DNA from: Komarekiella delphini-convector SJRDD-AB1 | Lineage (GTDB): Bacteria; Cyanobacteriota; Cyanobacteriia; Cyanobacteriales; Nostocaceae | Reading direction: 5' to 3' | Assembly: GCF_014831675.1 (NCBI RefSeq) | Contig: NZ_VJXY01000008.1 | Location: 142,059-206,058, forward strand | DNA: 64,000 bases | Shown here: positions 17,931-27,340 of the stretch, piece after piece | Layout of the letters: each line of letters starts with the position of its first letter | How positions within the stretch are numbered: the first letter of the stretch is position 1 | Notes under the pieces: generated by a model | What the model saw: only the letters and a program-made list of their open reading frames with translations | Database searches by the model: none | Told to the model about the DNA's origin: nothing | Translations under genes and position numbers: made by a program

Positions 17931-19064
17931 TTAAATCAACCAACCTTTTAAACGTTTGGCTATGTGGGGACGCCGTAATTTTCGCATGGCTTTACTTTGA
18001 ATTTGTCGCACTCGCTCACGGGAAAGATTGAACATATTTCCAACCTCTTCTAGAGTACAGGGTTCACTAGTTGTTAAGCCGTAGCGTAGAGAAATCACAT
18101 CTTTCTCTCGTGGAGTTAGCACATCACCCAATACTTCCCAAATCTCCTGACGCATCATGTTTTCATTCATTTTTGCTTCTGGAGACAGGTTGTCTTCGTC
18201 TTCTAGCAAATCCATCAATTCCGTGTCTTCTTCTTTACCGACGCGATGATTGAGAGAAAGTGCTTGACGCCGTAGTTGTTGTAGTTGGCGTAGTTGTTGG
18301 ACACTAATTTCCAAAGCTTCGGCCATCTCAGCTTCGGAAGGATTGCGACAGAGTTTTTGCTTGAGTTCCCGTTGCGCTTTTTTCAGCTTGTTTAGCTTTT
18401 CAACAATATGAATAGGCAAACGAATAGTCCGCGCATCGTTAGCTATAGCACGTGTAATTGCCTGTCTAATCCACCAATAGGCATACGTAGAAAACTTGTA
18501 GCCTTTATCTGGGTCGAACTTCTCTGTAGCGCGATTTAAACCCATTGCTCCTTCCTGAATTAAATCCAGAAAAGGCACTCCTCGATTGAGATATCGCTTG
18601 GCAATAGAAACTACCAATCTTAGGTTAGAGCGAATCATCTTGCGTTTCGCAACCCGACCTTGATACAAGCGACTTTCTAGTTGTTTTTCTGTCATATCTA
18701 GCTGGGAAGCTACTTGTTCTTTGCTAGGTTGTTGTCCTAGTTCTAAATGCAACGAAGCTTGTATTTCCCTAACTTCTTCTAAAAACCTAACTCGCCGTGC
18801 TAATTCAACCTCTTCATCAGGTTTTAGCAACGGATAACGCGCCATTTCTTTAAAAAACGCGCCTACAGCATCATCATGCTCGGTTTTATTGTATCCCGAA
18901 GGGCGAGCCGCTGCCATCTCGTCCCCATCGCGTTCTTCTGATTCGACATTCTCTACAATTGGAGGATCTTCATCTGCCACTAGATCTAAACTATCGAGCG
19001 ATTGTTCTTCATTATCAGCAGCATTCTCCAGAATTTCCATTTTTCCCAATTCAGCAATGTTCAT
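17931..19064 (-). CDS. Group 2 RNA polymerase sigma factor (RpoD/SigA family)
   Basis: Non-essential primary-like sigma factor. There is an acidic N-terminus (about 1-55), then region 1.2 (DDAVGAFFKEMARYPLLKPDEEVELARRV), region 2 (SNLRLVVSIAKRYLNRGVPF through YKFSTYAYWWIRQAITRAI), region 3, and region 4 with the HTH CTLEEVGNMFNLSRERVRQIQ. Length 377 is normal. The AFFKEMARYPLL block is unlike the SIRLYLQEIGRI block of SigA, and I associate it with the SigC type, but I did not test this, so no symbol is given. The 849-base upstream region suggests a complex promoter. In Nostoc, group 2 sigmas respond to nitrogen, light or heterocyst development. Confidence 0.92.
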   Translation of the reverse strand: MNIAELGKMEILENAADNEEQSLDSLDLVADEDPPIVENVESEERDGDEMAAARPSGYNKTEHDDAVGAFFKEMARYPLLKPDEEVELARRVRFLEEVREIQASLHLELGQQPSKEQVASQLDMTEKQLESRLYQGRVAKRKMIRSNLRLVVSIAKRYLNRGVPFLDLIQEGAMGLNRATEKFDPDKGYKFSTYAYWWIRQAITRAIANDARTIRLPIHIVEKLNKLKKAQRELKQKLCRNPSEAEMAEALEISVQQLRQLQQLRRQALSLNHRVGKEEDTELMDLLEDEDNLSPEAKMNENMMRQEIWEVLGDVLTPREKDVISLRYGLTTSEPCTLEEVGNMFNLSRERVRQIQSKAMRKLRRPHIAKRLKGWLI

Positions 19065-19913
19065 AGTTTTCTTGAGGATTTTTGCTTTTTTTGGTGCATA
19101 ATTTAGTGACAGATGCTCGCTTGAGACTTGGTAAGTTTCTTAATGGACAAATGCACCCTTTCATATAGCAAAATACAAGCTTTTGCTAATTTTTCTTTAG
19201 GAATAAAAATCAGTATTTATTTATCTGTTAGAGGTTACGAATAAATCGAACCTTTAACGAACACTGAATTTTTCACCTAACAAAACTTTTTTCTCAGGCT
19301 ACGAATGACATACATAAACATACATATATATTCCTCATTCTTTTCTTAATTACCAAATATGTCAAACTCCCTCAAACTTTCTCAACCTTAACAAATATCA
19401 AAATTTTAGGTAATAATTCCAATGTGTTAAATTTTCCTATGTTTTTCTAAAATTTTTTACTATTTAGGCGATTTGAGGTCGTTGAATAACTTAACCACTT
19501 GGTACTGGAGTTGTATATCTCTAGATGAGAGTTACCCAAATGAAACAAATTACAAATGTAGCAGCTTAATTTCCGGATCATCTTGTTTGTATAAGAGCAT
19601 CTCATATACAACAAGGGTTGAATATCTATCGATAGGCGGAAAAGGGCTATTCCCTATTTAGTAGATAGAGAACTGTTCTGGAAATAGCCGAGGTGATTTT
19701 ATTTGTTAGTAGGTACAAAATATTTATTGCACGTATAGTTGAGATGAATTTGTCTAGTAGATTACATAAGAAGAAACTTATCAAGTATCATGAGTGATAA
19801 AAGTATTGCGAAATACAGTTTATGTCTGTGAAAGCAAAAACTTAAAGTTGAGTGAGCCAGGTTAATATTGACCAGCTAGATAAGGGAAATATCTGTCTAT
19901 AAAGTCAGAAACT
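19065..19913. other. Long gene-free divergent region
   Basis: An AT-rich intergenic stretch between the divergently transcribed sigma factor gene and priA. Short frames in it lack coding character. It should hold both promoters. I see no repeat element, tRNA or defined operator. Confidence 0.5.
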
Positions 19914-22580
19914 ATGTATATTAATGACGTAAATTTATCTCCTTTGGTGGTAGCTGAGCCTGGGGAATCCTATCAGTCACAGACAAATTTAAACAGGTGG
20001 ATTGAAGTACTAGTAGACTGTCCGGGAAGCACAGGACTATTTACTTACCGATCGCCAGCCCAGTTAGAAATAAAACCAGGTGATATTTTGAGTGTGCCAT
20101 TTGGGGCACAACAAGTAGGAGCGATCGCTATTCGTTTCCTAGCACAACCAAATATCGATCTCCCACTAGAAAAAATCCGAGAAGTAGAAGATATAGTCAG
20201 CGTTGGGTTTTTCCCAAGTGCTTATTGGGAATTACTCAATCGAGTCGCCGCATATTACTATACACCCCTGATTCAAGTGATCCGGGTTGCTTTGCCACCA
20301 GGCTTATTAGGGCGATCGCAGCGTCGCATCCGCCTTGTTAGAGGAGAGGGAGAGCAGAAAAACAATTCAAAATTCCAAAATACTCTTACTCCCCCGCTCG
20401 TTTCTTCCTTGGTAACTCCAACTGCGCGGCAAATTTTGGAACTTCTGCAAGCGCAACCAGCAGGAGACTACAGTTTTGCTTACATACAACAGAAAATCAA
20501 ATCTGCCTACCGAGGAATTCGGGAGTTGGTGCGATTTGGTTTAGTACAAAGCTACTTAGAACCCCCACGACTAACTCGACCAAAGCTGCAAAAAGCAATT
20601 ATATTGATAGACGCAACAGATAGTGACTTAACTACTCGCCAAAGAGAGATTGTAGAAGTGTTACGGCGACGTGGTGGTGAGTTGTGGCAAAGTGAATTAT
20701 TGCAAATTTGCAACGCTAGTTCTTCTATCCTCAAGACGTTGGTACAAAAGGGTTACATCGTCATTGAAGAACGGGAAGTATTGCGAACAGAACAAGGGCC
20801 AGCATTAGCAGGCGATCGCGCTAAATCTTTAACTGCTGCCCAAGCTAATGCTTTAGCGATAATACAATCAATAGATGGATTTGCGGAAGTTTTGTTGCAT
20901 GGAGTCACAGGCTCAGGAAAAACAGAAGTTTATTTGCAAGCGATCGCACCTTTACTCAACCAAGGCAAATCCGCCCTCGTCTTAGTTCCAGAAATTGGAC
21001 TCACACCTCAGCTAACTGATCGGTTCCGCGCCCGATTTGGCATGGCAGTCGCCTCAACGGGGGGAACCCGCGCACGGCGCAGCCTCTACAAAGTTAGCGT
21101 TTATCACAGCGCCCTCTCAGATGGTGAACGTTACGACACTTGGCGACAAATGCTCACAGGAGAACCCCAAGTTGTGATTGGGACTCGCAGCGCCGTTTTC
21201 GCCCCTTTGCCCAACTTAGGTTTAATTATTTTAGATGAAGAACACGACAGTAGCTTTAAGCAAGATTCCCCCATCCCTACCTACCACGCCCGCACCGTCG
21301 CCCAGTGGCGAGCCGAGTTAGAAAATTGTCCCTTGGTATTGGGTTCCGCCACCCCTTCTTTGGAAAGTTGGGTAAGCGTGAGGAGGCAGGAGGAGCAGGG
21401 GGGCAGAGGTCTACGGCAGGAACCCCCAACGCGGGACGGGGGGGCAGAGGGGCAGGGGAGCAGAGGAGCAGGGGAGCAGGGGAAGCAAAATTCTCTTTAT
21501 TACCTGTCATTACCTGAGAGAATATACTCCCGTCCTCTACCGCCGATAGAAATAGTAGATATGCGGCTAGAGTTGCAGCAGGGAAATCGTTCTATATTTA
21601 GTAGGGCGCTGCAAGAAGCTTTAGAGCAGCTACAAGAGAGACAGCAACAAGGAATTTTATTTATTCATCGCCGGGGACACAGTACCTTTGTATCTTGCCG
21701 CAGTTGTGGGTATGTGCTGGAATGTCCGCACTGTGATGTTTCACTGTCGTATCACCACACTGAAGAGGGAGCGCCGCAATTGTTGCGGTGTCATTACTGT
21801 AACTATACGCGATCGCATCCCAAATTCTGCCCCGATTGTAGTTCTCCATACCTGAAGTTCTTTGGTAGCGGTACTCAACGAGTAGCCCAGGAATTAGCGC
21901 GACAGTTCCCGCAGTTGCGTTTGATTCGTTTTGATAGCGATACCACCCGCAACAAAGGCGCACACCGTACCCTACTCACCCAGTTTGCCAACGGTGAAGC
22001 AGATTTATTAGTAGGTACGCAAATGCTCACCAAAGGTTTAGATCTGCCGCAAGTGACACTTGTGGGCGTTGTCGCCGCTGATGGATTGTTGCATTTATCA
22101 GACTATCGTGCCAGCGAACGGGCATTTCAAACCCTGACTCAGGTAGCTGGACGGGCTGGTAGAGGTGAAGATCCCGGGAGAGTAATTGTGCAAACTTATA
22201 CGCCAGAGCATCAAGTAATTGAGGCGGTGCGATCGCACGATTATCAGTCTTTCTCTCAAGTTGAATTAGAACAACGCCAAGCGTTAAATTATCCGCCCTA
22301 TGGAAGGTTAATTTTATTGCGCTTGAGCAGTCTTGATCCCATTCAAGTGCAGAATGCAGCCCAAATCATCGCTACTGCCTTGAGTGCAGAAGATGGATTC
22401 GAGATATTAGGCCCAGCACCAGCGAGTATTTTACGGGTAGCAAATCGTTATCGTTGGCAAATATTGATTAAATTTGCCCCCGATGCATTGCCACAATTGC
22501 CAGATTGGGAAGAAGTGCGAGATCTCTGTCCTCCGTCTGTTAGCTTGACAATAGATGTAGACCCATTAAATATCATGTAA
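19914..22580 (+). CDS. priA: Primosomal protein N' (replication restart helicase PriA)
   Basis: ATP-dependent 3'-5' helicase that reloads the replisome at stalled forks. There is an N-terminal DNA-binding domain (about 25-130), then the helicase core with Walker A GSGKTEVYLQ (about 330-340), DEEHDSSFKQD (about 440), LGSATPSLESW and VAGRAGRG. The zinc module has Cys pairs in CRSCGYVLECPHCD and CHYCNY...CPDC (about 593-640). Length 888 exceeds the usual 730-850. Two extra segments explain part of this. One is near residues 377-392 (VASTGGTRARRSLY, nt about 21042-21090). The other is near 489-525 (nt 21380-21487, QEEQGGRG through GAGEQGK). Both are translated repeat DNA. Both leave the frame open and fall between conserved motifs. 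Confidence 0.95.
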   Translation: MYINDVNLSPLVVAEPGESYQSQTNLNRWIEVLVDCPGSTGLFTYRSPAQLEIKPGDILSVPFGAQQVGAIAIRFLAQPNIDLPLEKIREVEDIVSVGFFPSAYWELLNRVAAYYYTPLIQVIRVALPPGLLGRSQRRIRLVRGEGEQKNNSKFQNTLTPPLVSSLVTPTARQILELLQAQPAGDYSFAYIQQKIKSAYRGIRELVRFGLVQSYLEPPRLTRPKLQKAIILIDATDSDLTTRQREIVEVLRRRGGELWQSELLQICNASSSILKTLVQKGYIVIEEREVLRTEQGPALAGDRAKSLTAAQANALAIIQSIDGFAEVLLHGVTGSGKTEVYLQAIAPLLNQGKSALVLVPEIGLTPQLTDRFRARFGMAVASTGGTRARRSLYKVSVYHSALSDGERYDTWRQMLTGEPQVVIGTRSAVFAPLPNLGLIILDEEHDSSFKQDSPIPTYHARTVAQWRAELENCPLVLGSATPSLESWVSVRRQEEQGGRGLRQEPPTRDGGAEGQGSRGAGEQGKQNSLYYLSLPERIYSRPLPPIEIVDMRLELQQGNRSIFSRALQEALEQLQERQQQGILFIHRRGHSTFVSCRSCGYVLECPHCDVSLSYHHTEEGAPQLLRCHYCNYTRSHPKFCPDCSSPYLKFFGSGTQRVAQELARQFPQLRLIRFDSDTTRNKGAHRTLLTQFANGEADLLVGTQMLTKGLDLPQVTLVGVVAADGLLHLSDYRASERAFQTLTQVAGRAGRGEDPGRVIVQTYTPEHQVIEAVRSHDYQSFSQVELEQRQALNYPPYGRLILLRLSSLDPIQVQNAAQIIATALSAEDGFEILGPAPASILRVANRYRWQILIKFAPDALPQLPDWEEVRDLCPPSVSLTIDVDPLNIM

Positions 22581-22647
22581 GAAACTTCGCAAAAAAAATA
22601 TCAAGTGCAGAGTATTTACTGTCACTTTGGCATTCATTCAATGTTAA

Positions 22648-25600
22648 TTAAAAGCCAAAGAAAAAGCCGAAGCCTTGATTGTCATCATTCATTATGGTGG
22701 CGACACCTTTACTTTTAGCGATCGCGGCATTTGTAGAACCAAAAAGATCAACAAAAAATTTCTCATTGGATTCAACTTTATTATCACCTTTAACTCCGAA
22801 GCTAATAGATTTGCTAGTTTCACCAGGCTCGAAAATGACTGTGCCTATCCCAGGTGAGTAATAATAGAAGTCATTAGAATCGGTAGTGTCATCATTCTTG
22901 CTGTAATTCACAATAATCTGCTGAGAACTAGCATTGGAGAGAGTAACGTCAAAGGAAAAATTAGTTAGACCTACGTTGCCTTCAAAAAGCCAGATATCTG
23001 AAATGCTGATAGTAGGAATTTGACTAGTGTCATCATTAATGATAGTAGCAACTCCCAAACTATCAGTAATTGCGGCGTTTGTTGCACCATAAAGGTTAAC
23101 AGAAAATGTCTCGTTAGTTTCAACTATGTTATCGCCTTTGACGCCTACACTAATATTTTTAAGAGTTTCACCAGGATTGAAAATAATTGTTCCTATCCCA
23201 GAGTTGTAATCAGAGTCAGAAACTTGAGCAGTACCATCAGTAGTGTTGTAATTTATAGTAATTTGCTGATCGCTAGGATTGGAGAGACTTATAACGAATT
23301 CAGCGTTAGTTGTTGCGCTGATATTACCTTCAGTTACGAAGGCATTTGAAATACTAATATTTGGTTGATTATCATCGTTGATAATATTTACTGTAGCTAA
23401 ACTGGTAATAATTGTAGAATTTTCCGGCGCAGTTGTGAGGTTGGGGTTACTCAAGGTGACAGTAATATTTTCATTAAATTCAAATGCTTTATCACCTAAA
23501 ACATCAACTGTAATTGTCTTTGTTTTTTCTCCAACTGCGAACTTTAAAGTCCCAGATGTATCGCCATTTATAAACTCACCAATGGGACTAACTTCTCCAC
23601 TCTTAATTAGAATGTTATTATAATCACTTTCAAAAGTTGCTGTGTCACTAAAGGCATAATCTACCATACTCGCCACGCCAGTTTTACCGCTGCGGGTGAC
23701 GGTAAATGTAACAGATTGAATGCTTCTATTACCTTCAGATAGAGTTGGCGTATTAGTAGAAATTACGTAATAAATTGAATCGTTTTCAAATGCCCCAATA
23801 TCAATTCTGCCATCTTGAATACGACTATAACCAGTGCCACGTTGGTCAGTAGTTAAGCCACCATTGTAATTGGGTTCACCAGCATTAAAGGCAGGACTGT
23901 TAAAGTTTAAGGCGTGAGTTTGGGTGGAACCACCATAATTTCCCAGTGGTTTGAGTCTAGGGTTGGGGTTGACAATATCTGTGCCAGTGCCTAGTGTACT
24001 AAACGATACACCATTGGTATTGCCAATTAAGTTGTAAGCATTACCATTAAAGTTATCACCAAAGACATCAGGGCCTTGAATACTACTAGTGTTGCCAGCA
24101 ATGATGCTATTGCTAACAGTGCCGCCGTTATCACTGTAGATACCGCCACCTCTGCCATTGTTTGCCGTGTTATTGTAAATAGTGCTATTGCTCACAGTGA
24201 CAGTACCACTACTGTTAATGCCACCGCCTCTATTATCGTTCGCTGTATTGCCGGAAATGGTGCTATTAGTTAGGATGACACTGTTGTCGCTGTAGATACC
24301 ACCACCGCCAGAATTCGACGTGTTGCCGGAAATGGTGCTATTGTTTACAGTGACAGTATCATCGCTGTTGATACCGCCGCCTCTACCACTGTTTGCTGTG
24401 TTATTGGCAATAGTACTATTATTCACAGTGACACTGCTACTGCTGTAGATCGCACCGCCTCTGTTTGCATTTCCCCCAGTGATCTTCAAATCATTAATTG
24501 TTAGGGGTGCTGTGGCTCTAAAGATTCGGGAAGCATTGTTGCCACTAATGGTTAGTAGATTAGCCCCAGTTCCTTGAATAGTGACTCCTTGAGTAATATT
24601 CAATTGCCCAGAAGTGAGGATAATAGTGTCAGGGGTAGTATCGCCAAAAACCCCAGTAGCACTCGTATCAAAGAGGATGGTTTCAATTCCTGGATCATTA
24701 TTGGCATTGAGAATGGCTTGTCTTAATGAACCAAAACCACTGTCATTTATATTGGTGACTAGAAATGAAGTGTAGTCTACTGCACTACGCAAGCTGTTAA
24801 TCCAGGTTGTGTTGCTTAGATTATTACCTACACCAGGAGTAGCGTTTGTAGATACATCATCAGCTGACCAGTTACTAGAATTTGTGGCATCTATCGCAGA
24901 GCTACTAGTGTAGGCACTAAATCTCTGACTAGCTGGAGTTGGAGTTCTAGGAAAATCATGTATTGAAGTACCACTTGTATTCAGTAACTTGGGTGCATCT
25001 GTATTACTGGTATTTCCAAAAGCACCAGTTGTGTTGTTCCAGCCATTAGTACGAGTAACGGCAAATGCTCCAGTACTATTCAAAGATGATATCTGTAGTA
25101 CATAGTCTCCAGTTAAGGGATCGTAAGTTGTATCTGGAGTAATAGTGCCATCCACATCACCACCGTTATACAGCACTATTAAAGTCCCAGCTTTCAAAGA
25201 ACTAAAGCCGGAGCCAGATAAAGTGATATCCAGGGAGCTATTCCCATCAACTAATCTGTGATTTTGCAAATCGAGGTTATCGGTAACAACAAGAAGTTCA
25301 ACCCATTCTTTCGCGCCACCACTACCTTGAGAAAATTCATTGATAATTACGTCACCAGCGTTAGCTAAAACGGATTTATAAGCCTGTATAACTTGAGGCT
25401 CAAATACCAAATTAGTCTCAATTTGCCCTGTCTTCGCCTCTAAATCCCAATCGCCACCTAAAGTTGTACTTCCTGTTTTGTTAGTAGAAGCGGTGACATC
25501 AGCCCCAGTGATTTGGCTAATCTGCTGCACAAATTTCGTGCCTTCCCCACTTGCCACATCACAGCCATAAAATAGGATATCAGCATCATCAGTTAAAGCA

Positions 25601-25938
25601 CCTCTCCACTTTTGTAACTGATTTGTGTAAGTATCCAGATTAGTGAGGTTGACGTTGGTTGAGCCTAGTTGCAAACTTCCCTCACTGCCGTGAGAGACTA
25701 TGTGAACTGATTGAACCGATTTCGATTTACGTGCCGCTAAAAACTCGGTGATTTGTGCTAAAGCATCTTGAGTATGGTCAAGGATAACAACTTCACTACC
25801 TAGCATGATACCAGCTACCAAGCTTTGGTAATCGCTAACTGCTGTATCTATAAAAACAATATTTGTGCTTGCTTCTAGTACGTTTACGGCAGAATTATTA
25901 TTGTTTTTAGAGTGATTATTTTCTGATTGTTGCGTCAT
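22648..25938 (-). CDS. Large DUF4347 / beta-helix / Calx-beta surface protein
   Basis: A 1096-residue secreted or surface protein. Order: a 25-residue Asn-rich head, DUF4347 (about 28-190, VNVLEASTNIVFIDTAVSDYQ onward with HIVSHGSEGSLQLG), a lamin-tail-like domain (about 195-330, VIINEFSQGSGGAKEWVELL) and a linker. Next comes a parallel beta-helix region (about 390-740) that opens with GFGSLRQAILNAN and holds five or six imperfect TVNNSTISGNTSNSGGGGIYS repeats. Three Calx-beta domains follow (about 755-865, 870-970, 975-1085). The end (GFGFFFGF) is aromatic. There is no Sec signal peptide; such proteins are usually type I secreted, and Calx-beta domains bind calcium. Likely adhesin or extracellular matrix role (inference). 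The start ATG 25938 has AAGGGA upstream. Confidence 0.88.
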   Translation of the reverse strand: MTQQSENNHSKNNNNSAVNVLEASTNIVFIDTAVSDYQSLVAGIMLGSEVVILDHTQDALAQITEFLAARKSKSVQSVHIVSHGSEGSLQLGSTNVNLTNLDTYTNQLQKWRGALTDDADILFYGCDVASGEGTKFVQQISQITGADVTASTNKTGSTTLGGDWDLEAKTGQIETNLVFEPQVIQAYKSVLANAGDVIINEFSQGSGGAKEWVELLVVTDNLDLQNHRLVDGNSSLDITLSGSGFSSLKAGTLIVLYNGGDVDGTITPDTTYDPLTGDYVLQISSLNSTGAFAVTRTNGWNNTTGAFGNTSNTDAPKLLNTSGTSIHDFPRTPTPASQRFSAYTSSSAIDATNSSNWSADDVSTNATPGVGNNLSNTTWINSLRSAVDYTSFLVTNINDSGFGSLRQAILNANNDPGIETILFDTSATGVFGDTTPDTIILTSGQLNITQGVTIQGTGANLLTISGNNASRIFRATAPLTINDLKITGGNANRGGAIYSSSSVTVNNSTIANNTANSGRGGGINSDDTVTVNNSTISGNTSNSGGGGIYSDNSVILTNSTISGNTANDNRGGGINSSGTVTVSNSTIYNNTANNGRGGGIYSDNGGTVSNSIIAGNTSSIQGPDVFGDNFNGNAYNLIGNTNGVSFSTLGTGTDIVNPNPRLKPLGNYGGSTQTHALNFNSPAFNAGEPNYNGGLTTDQRGTGYSRIQDGRIDIGAFENDSIYYVISTNTPTLSEGNRSIQSVTFTVTRSGKTGVASMVDYAFSDTATFESDYNNILIKSGEVSPIGEFINGDTSGTLKFAVGEKTKTITVDVLGDKAFEFNENITVTLSNPNLTTAPENSTIITSLATVNIINDDNQPNISISNAFVTEGNISATTNAEFVISLSNPSDQQITINYNTTDGTAQVSDSDYNSGIGTIIFNPGETLKNISVGVKGDNIVETNETFSVNLYGATNAAITDSLGVATIINDDTSQIPTISISDIWLFEGNVGLTNFSFDVTLSNASSQQIIVNYSKNDDTTDSNDFYYYSPGIGTVIFEPGETSKSISFGVKGDNKVESNEKFFVDLFGSTNAAIAKSKGVATIMNDDNQGFGFFFGF

Positions 25939-26205
25939 AATTCTTGTCCCTTGAATAAAACTCTTGATTAAAAAAATACTTGTTGATTCTAATTATTAGT
26001 TTCAGTAGCCTTTATCACACAGCAATAAATAGGAAGCGAATGACTCAACATTCACTTCCATCCATAAGTCAAACTGGCAACTAAATTGTTTCTTTATCGA
26101 GAGAAAACGGCAATATTTTTAATACCCAATTTTTATAAAATTTTATACAGTGTTTTTTGGACTTATAATAGTATTTATACTGAAAAAGGAAGTTTCGCGT
26201 CTTTA

Positions 26206-26798
26206 CTAACTGATTAACAATTCTGGTGCTACTAATCCTTTTTGGATCGCTAAAACTGCGGCTTGGGTGCGTAGGCGTAGCCCGTCGTAGACATCGCGTA
26301 CCTCTAACTTCTGCAAAATAGCATGGACATGAACCCGCACTGTACCATGAGCAATGTGGAAACAAAATCTTCACGCATCATCGCTAGTTGTTCTTGGGAG
26401 CGTAATTGTGCTTGCGTGTAAGCGATCGCTTCTTCATTGCGGCGGTTACGTTGGCGAAGCCCGCCGCAGGCATTGCTTAACCAACCAGTTACTAACAGCG
26501 CCAGCACTGCAATCAATCTATTTGCCACTGTTGGCGGATCAATCACTTCTGCTCCAGAGACAAACAAATTCAACAATGTTAGTCCCGTGGCTGCGAAAGT
26601 TACTCCCAAAACTGCTCTGCGATTCAATCGGGAGTCTGCTAACAAAATTGTCCCCGTATAAAGGTAGCCGAATACATACCCAGGCGGTGTCAAGTATTTC
26701 AGCACTATCACTATAGTAAAGGCGATCGCTATCAGCCAATATATTTTCTCACGCCCATCTAGAGCCTCTTTAATAGTCAACAATCGATTTAATATCAT
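26206..26798 (-). pseudogene. Deletion scar: sensor kinase N-terminus joined to LuxR-type regulator C-terminus
   Basis: Reading from ATG 26798, the frame gives the membrane-bound front of a sensor kinase. Two to four transmembrane stretches (LIAIAFTIVIVLKYL, AVLGVTFAATGLTLLNLF, LIAVLALLVTGWL) lead to a linker ending MMREDFVSTL, exactly where the kinase H-box should begin. It then shifts and stops. In another frame the sequence continues as the second half of a NarL/LuxR HTH (AHGTVRVHVHAILQKLEVRD, then TQAAVLAIQKGLVAPELL) to a stop at 26206. So the kinase core and the receiver domain of an adjacent regulator were lost in one deletion, with the joint near 26352-26362. Two palindromic repeats have also entered (nt about 26444-26475 and 26275-26300), adding ACGGLRQRN and VYDGLRLR. 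The gene pair is broken. Confidence 0.8.
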
Positions 26799-27340
26799 TA
26801 TTTTTTCTAAAAAACTAAAATCAGGCAATAGACAAAACTATTTATATTTAATTCAGACATAATTCTGATATCTAATTATGTCTTTATATATTTTTTTTAA
26901 GACTTAAAATATCGTCATTGTAATATATATTTTTTTCGTTAAACTATCTCTTATGTGTAATTAATTTTTCTAAAAATTTAGTATAAAAGTATTTAGATTT
27001 TTTCTAAAAAATCCAAATTTGCCAAATTCTTTTTAAACAAAATATTAAATAAATAGAATTCTTTGCCAATCTGAGTTTCAGTTATAAGCAAGTATAAAAA
27101 ATAGTGTAACTTTATACAAAAATAATTATCAGACGCATTAAAATTTTTTCTAATATTTCTATCTTTGAAAGTAGCAAACATTAAGAATATATTGTATAAA
27201 CAAATAATGATAACTGGTCAAATAAATGAATAAGAGTAAAATTTAAATATTCTTCACAGAAATTTAAAAAAATATCTTGATATTCTGTTATTTCTAAGAA
27301 TTGACTTGCTAACACTTAAGTTTAATTGAGAACGAAATAC
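26799..27340. other. Very AT-rich gene-free region upstream of kdpA
   Basis: No coding frame worth keeping. The sequence is rich in A and T tracts (for example around 26890-26960), typical of bent promoter DNA. It lies between the broken regulator scar and kdpA, so the kdp promoter is expected here. I see no c-di-AMP (ydaO-type) riboswitch. Confidence 0.45.

Noticed and set aside
19473-19661. A 62-codon + strand frame upstream of priA
   Set aside because: No ribosome site, odd composition and no similarity to a known small protein.
26799-27340. A ydaO-type c-di-AMP riboswitch in front of kdpA
   Set aside because: The region is almost pure A/T with none of the conserved G-rich core.
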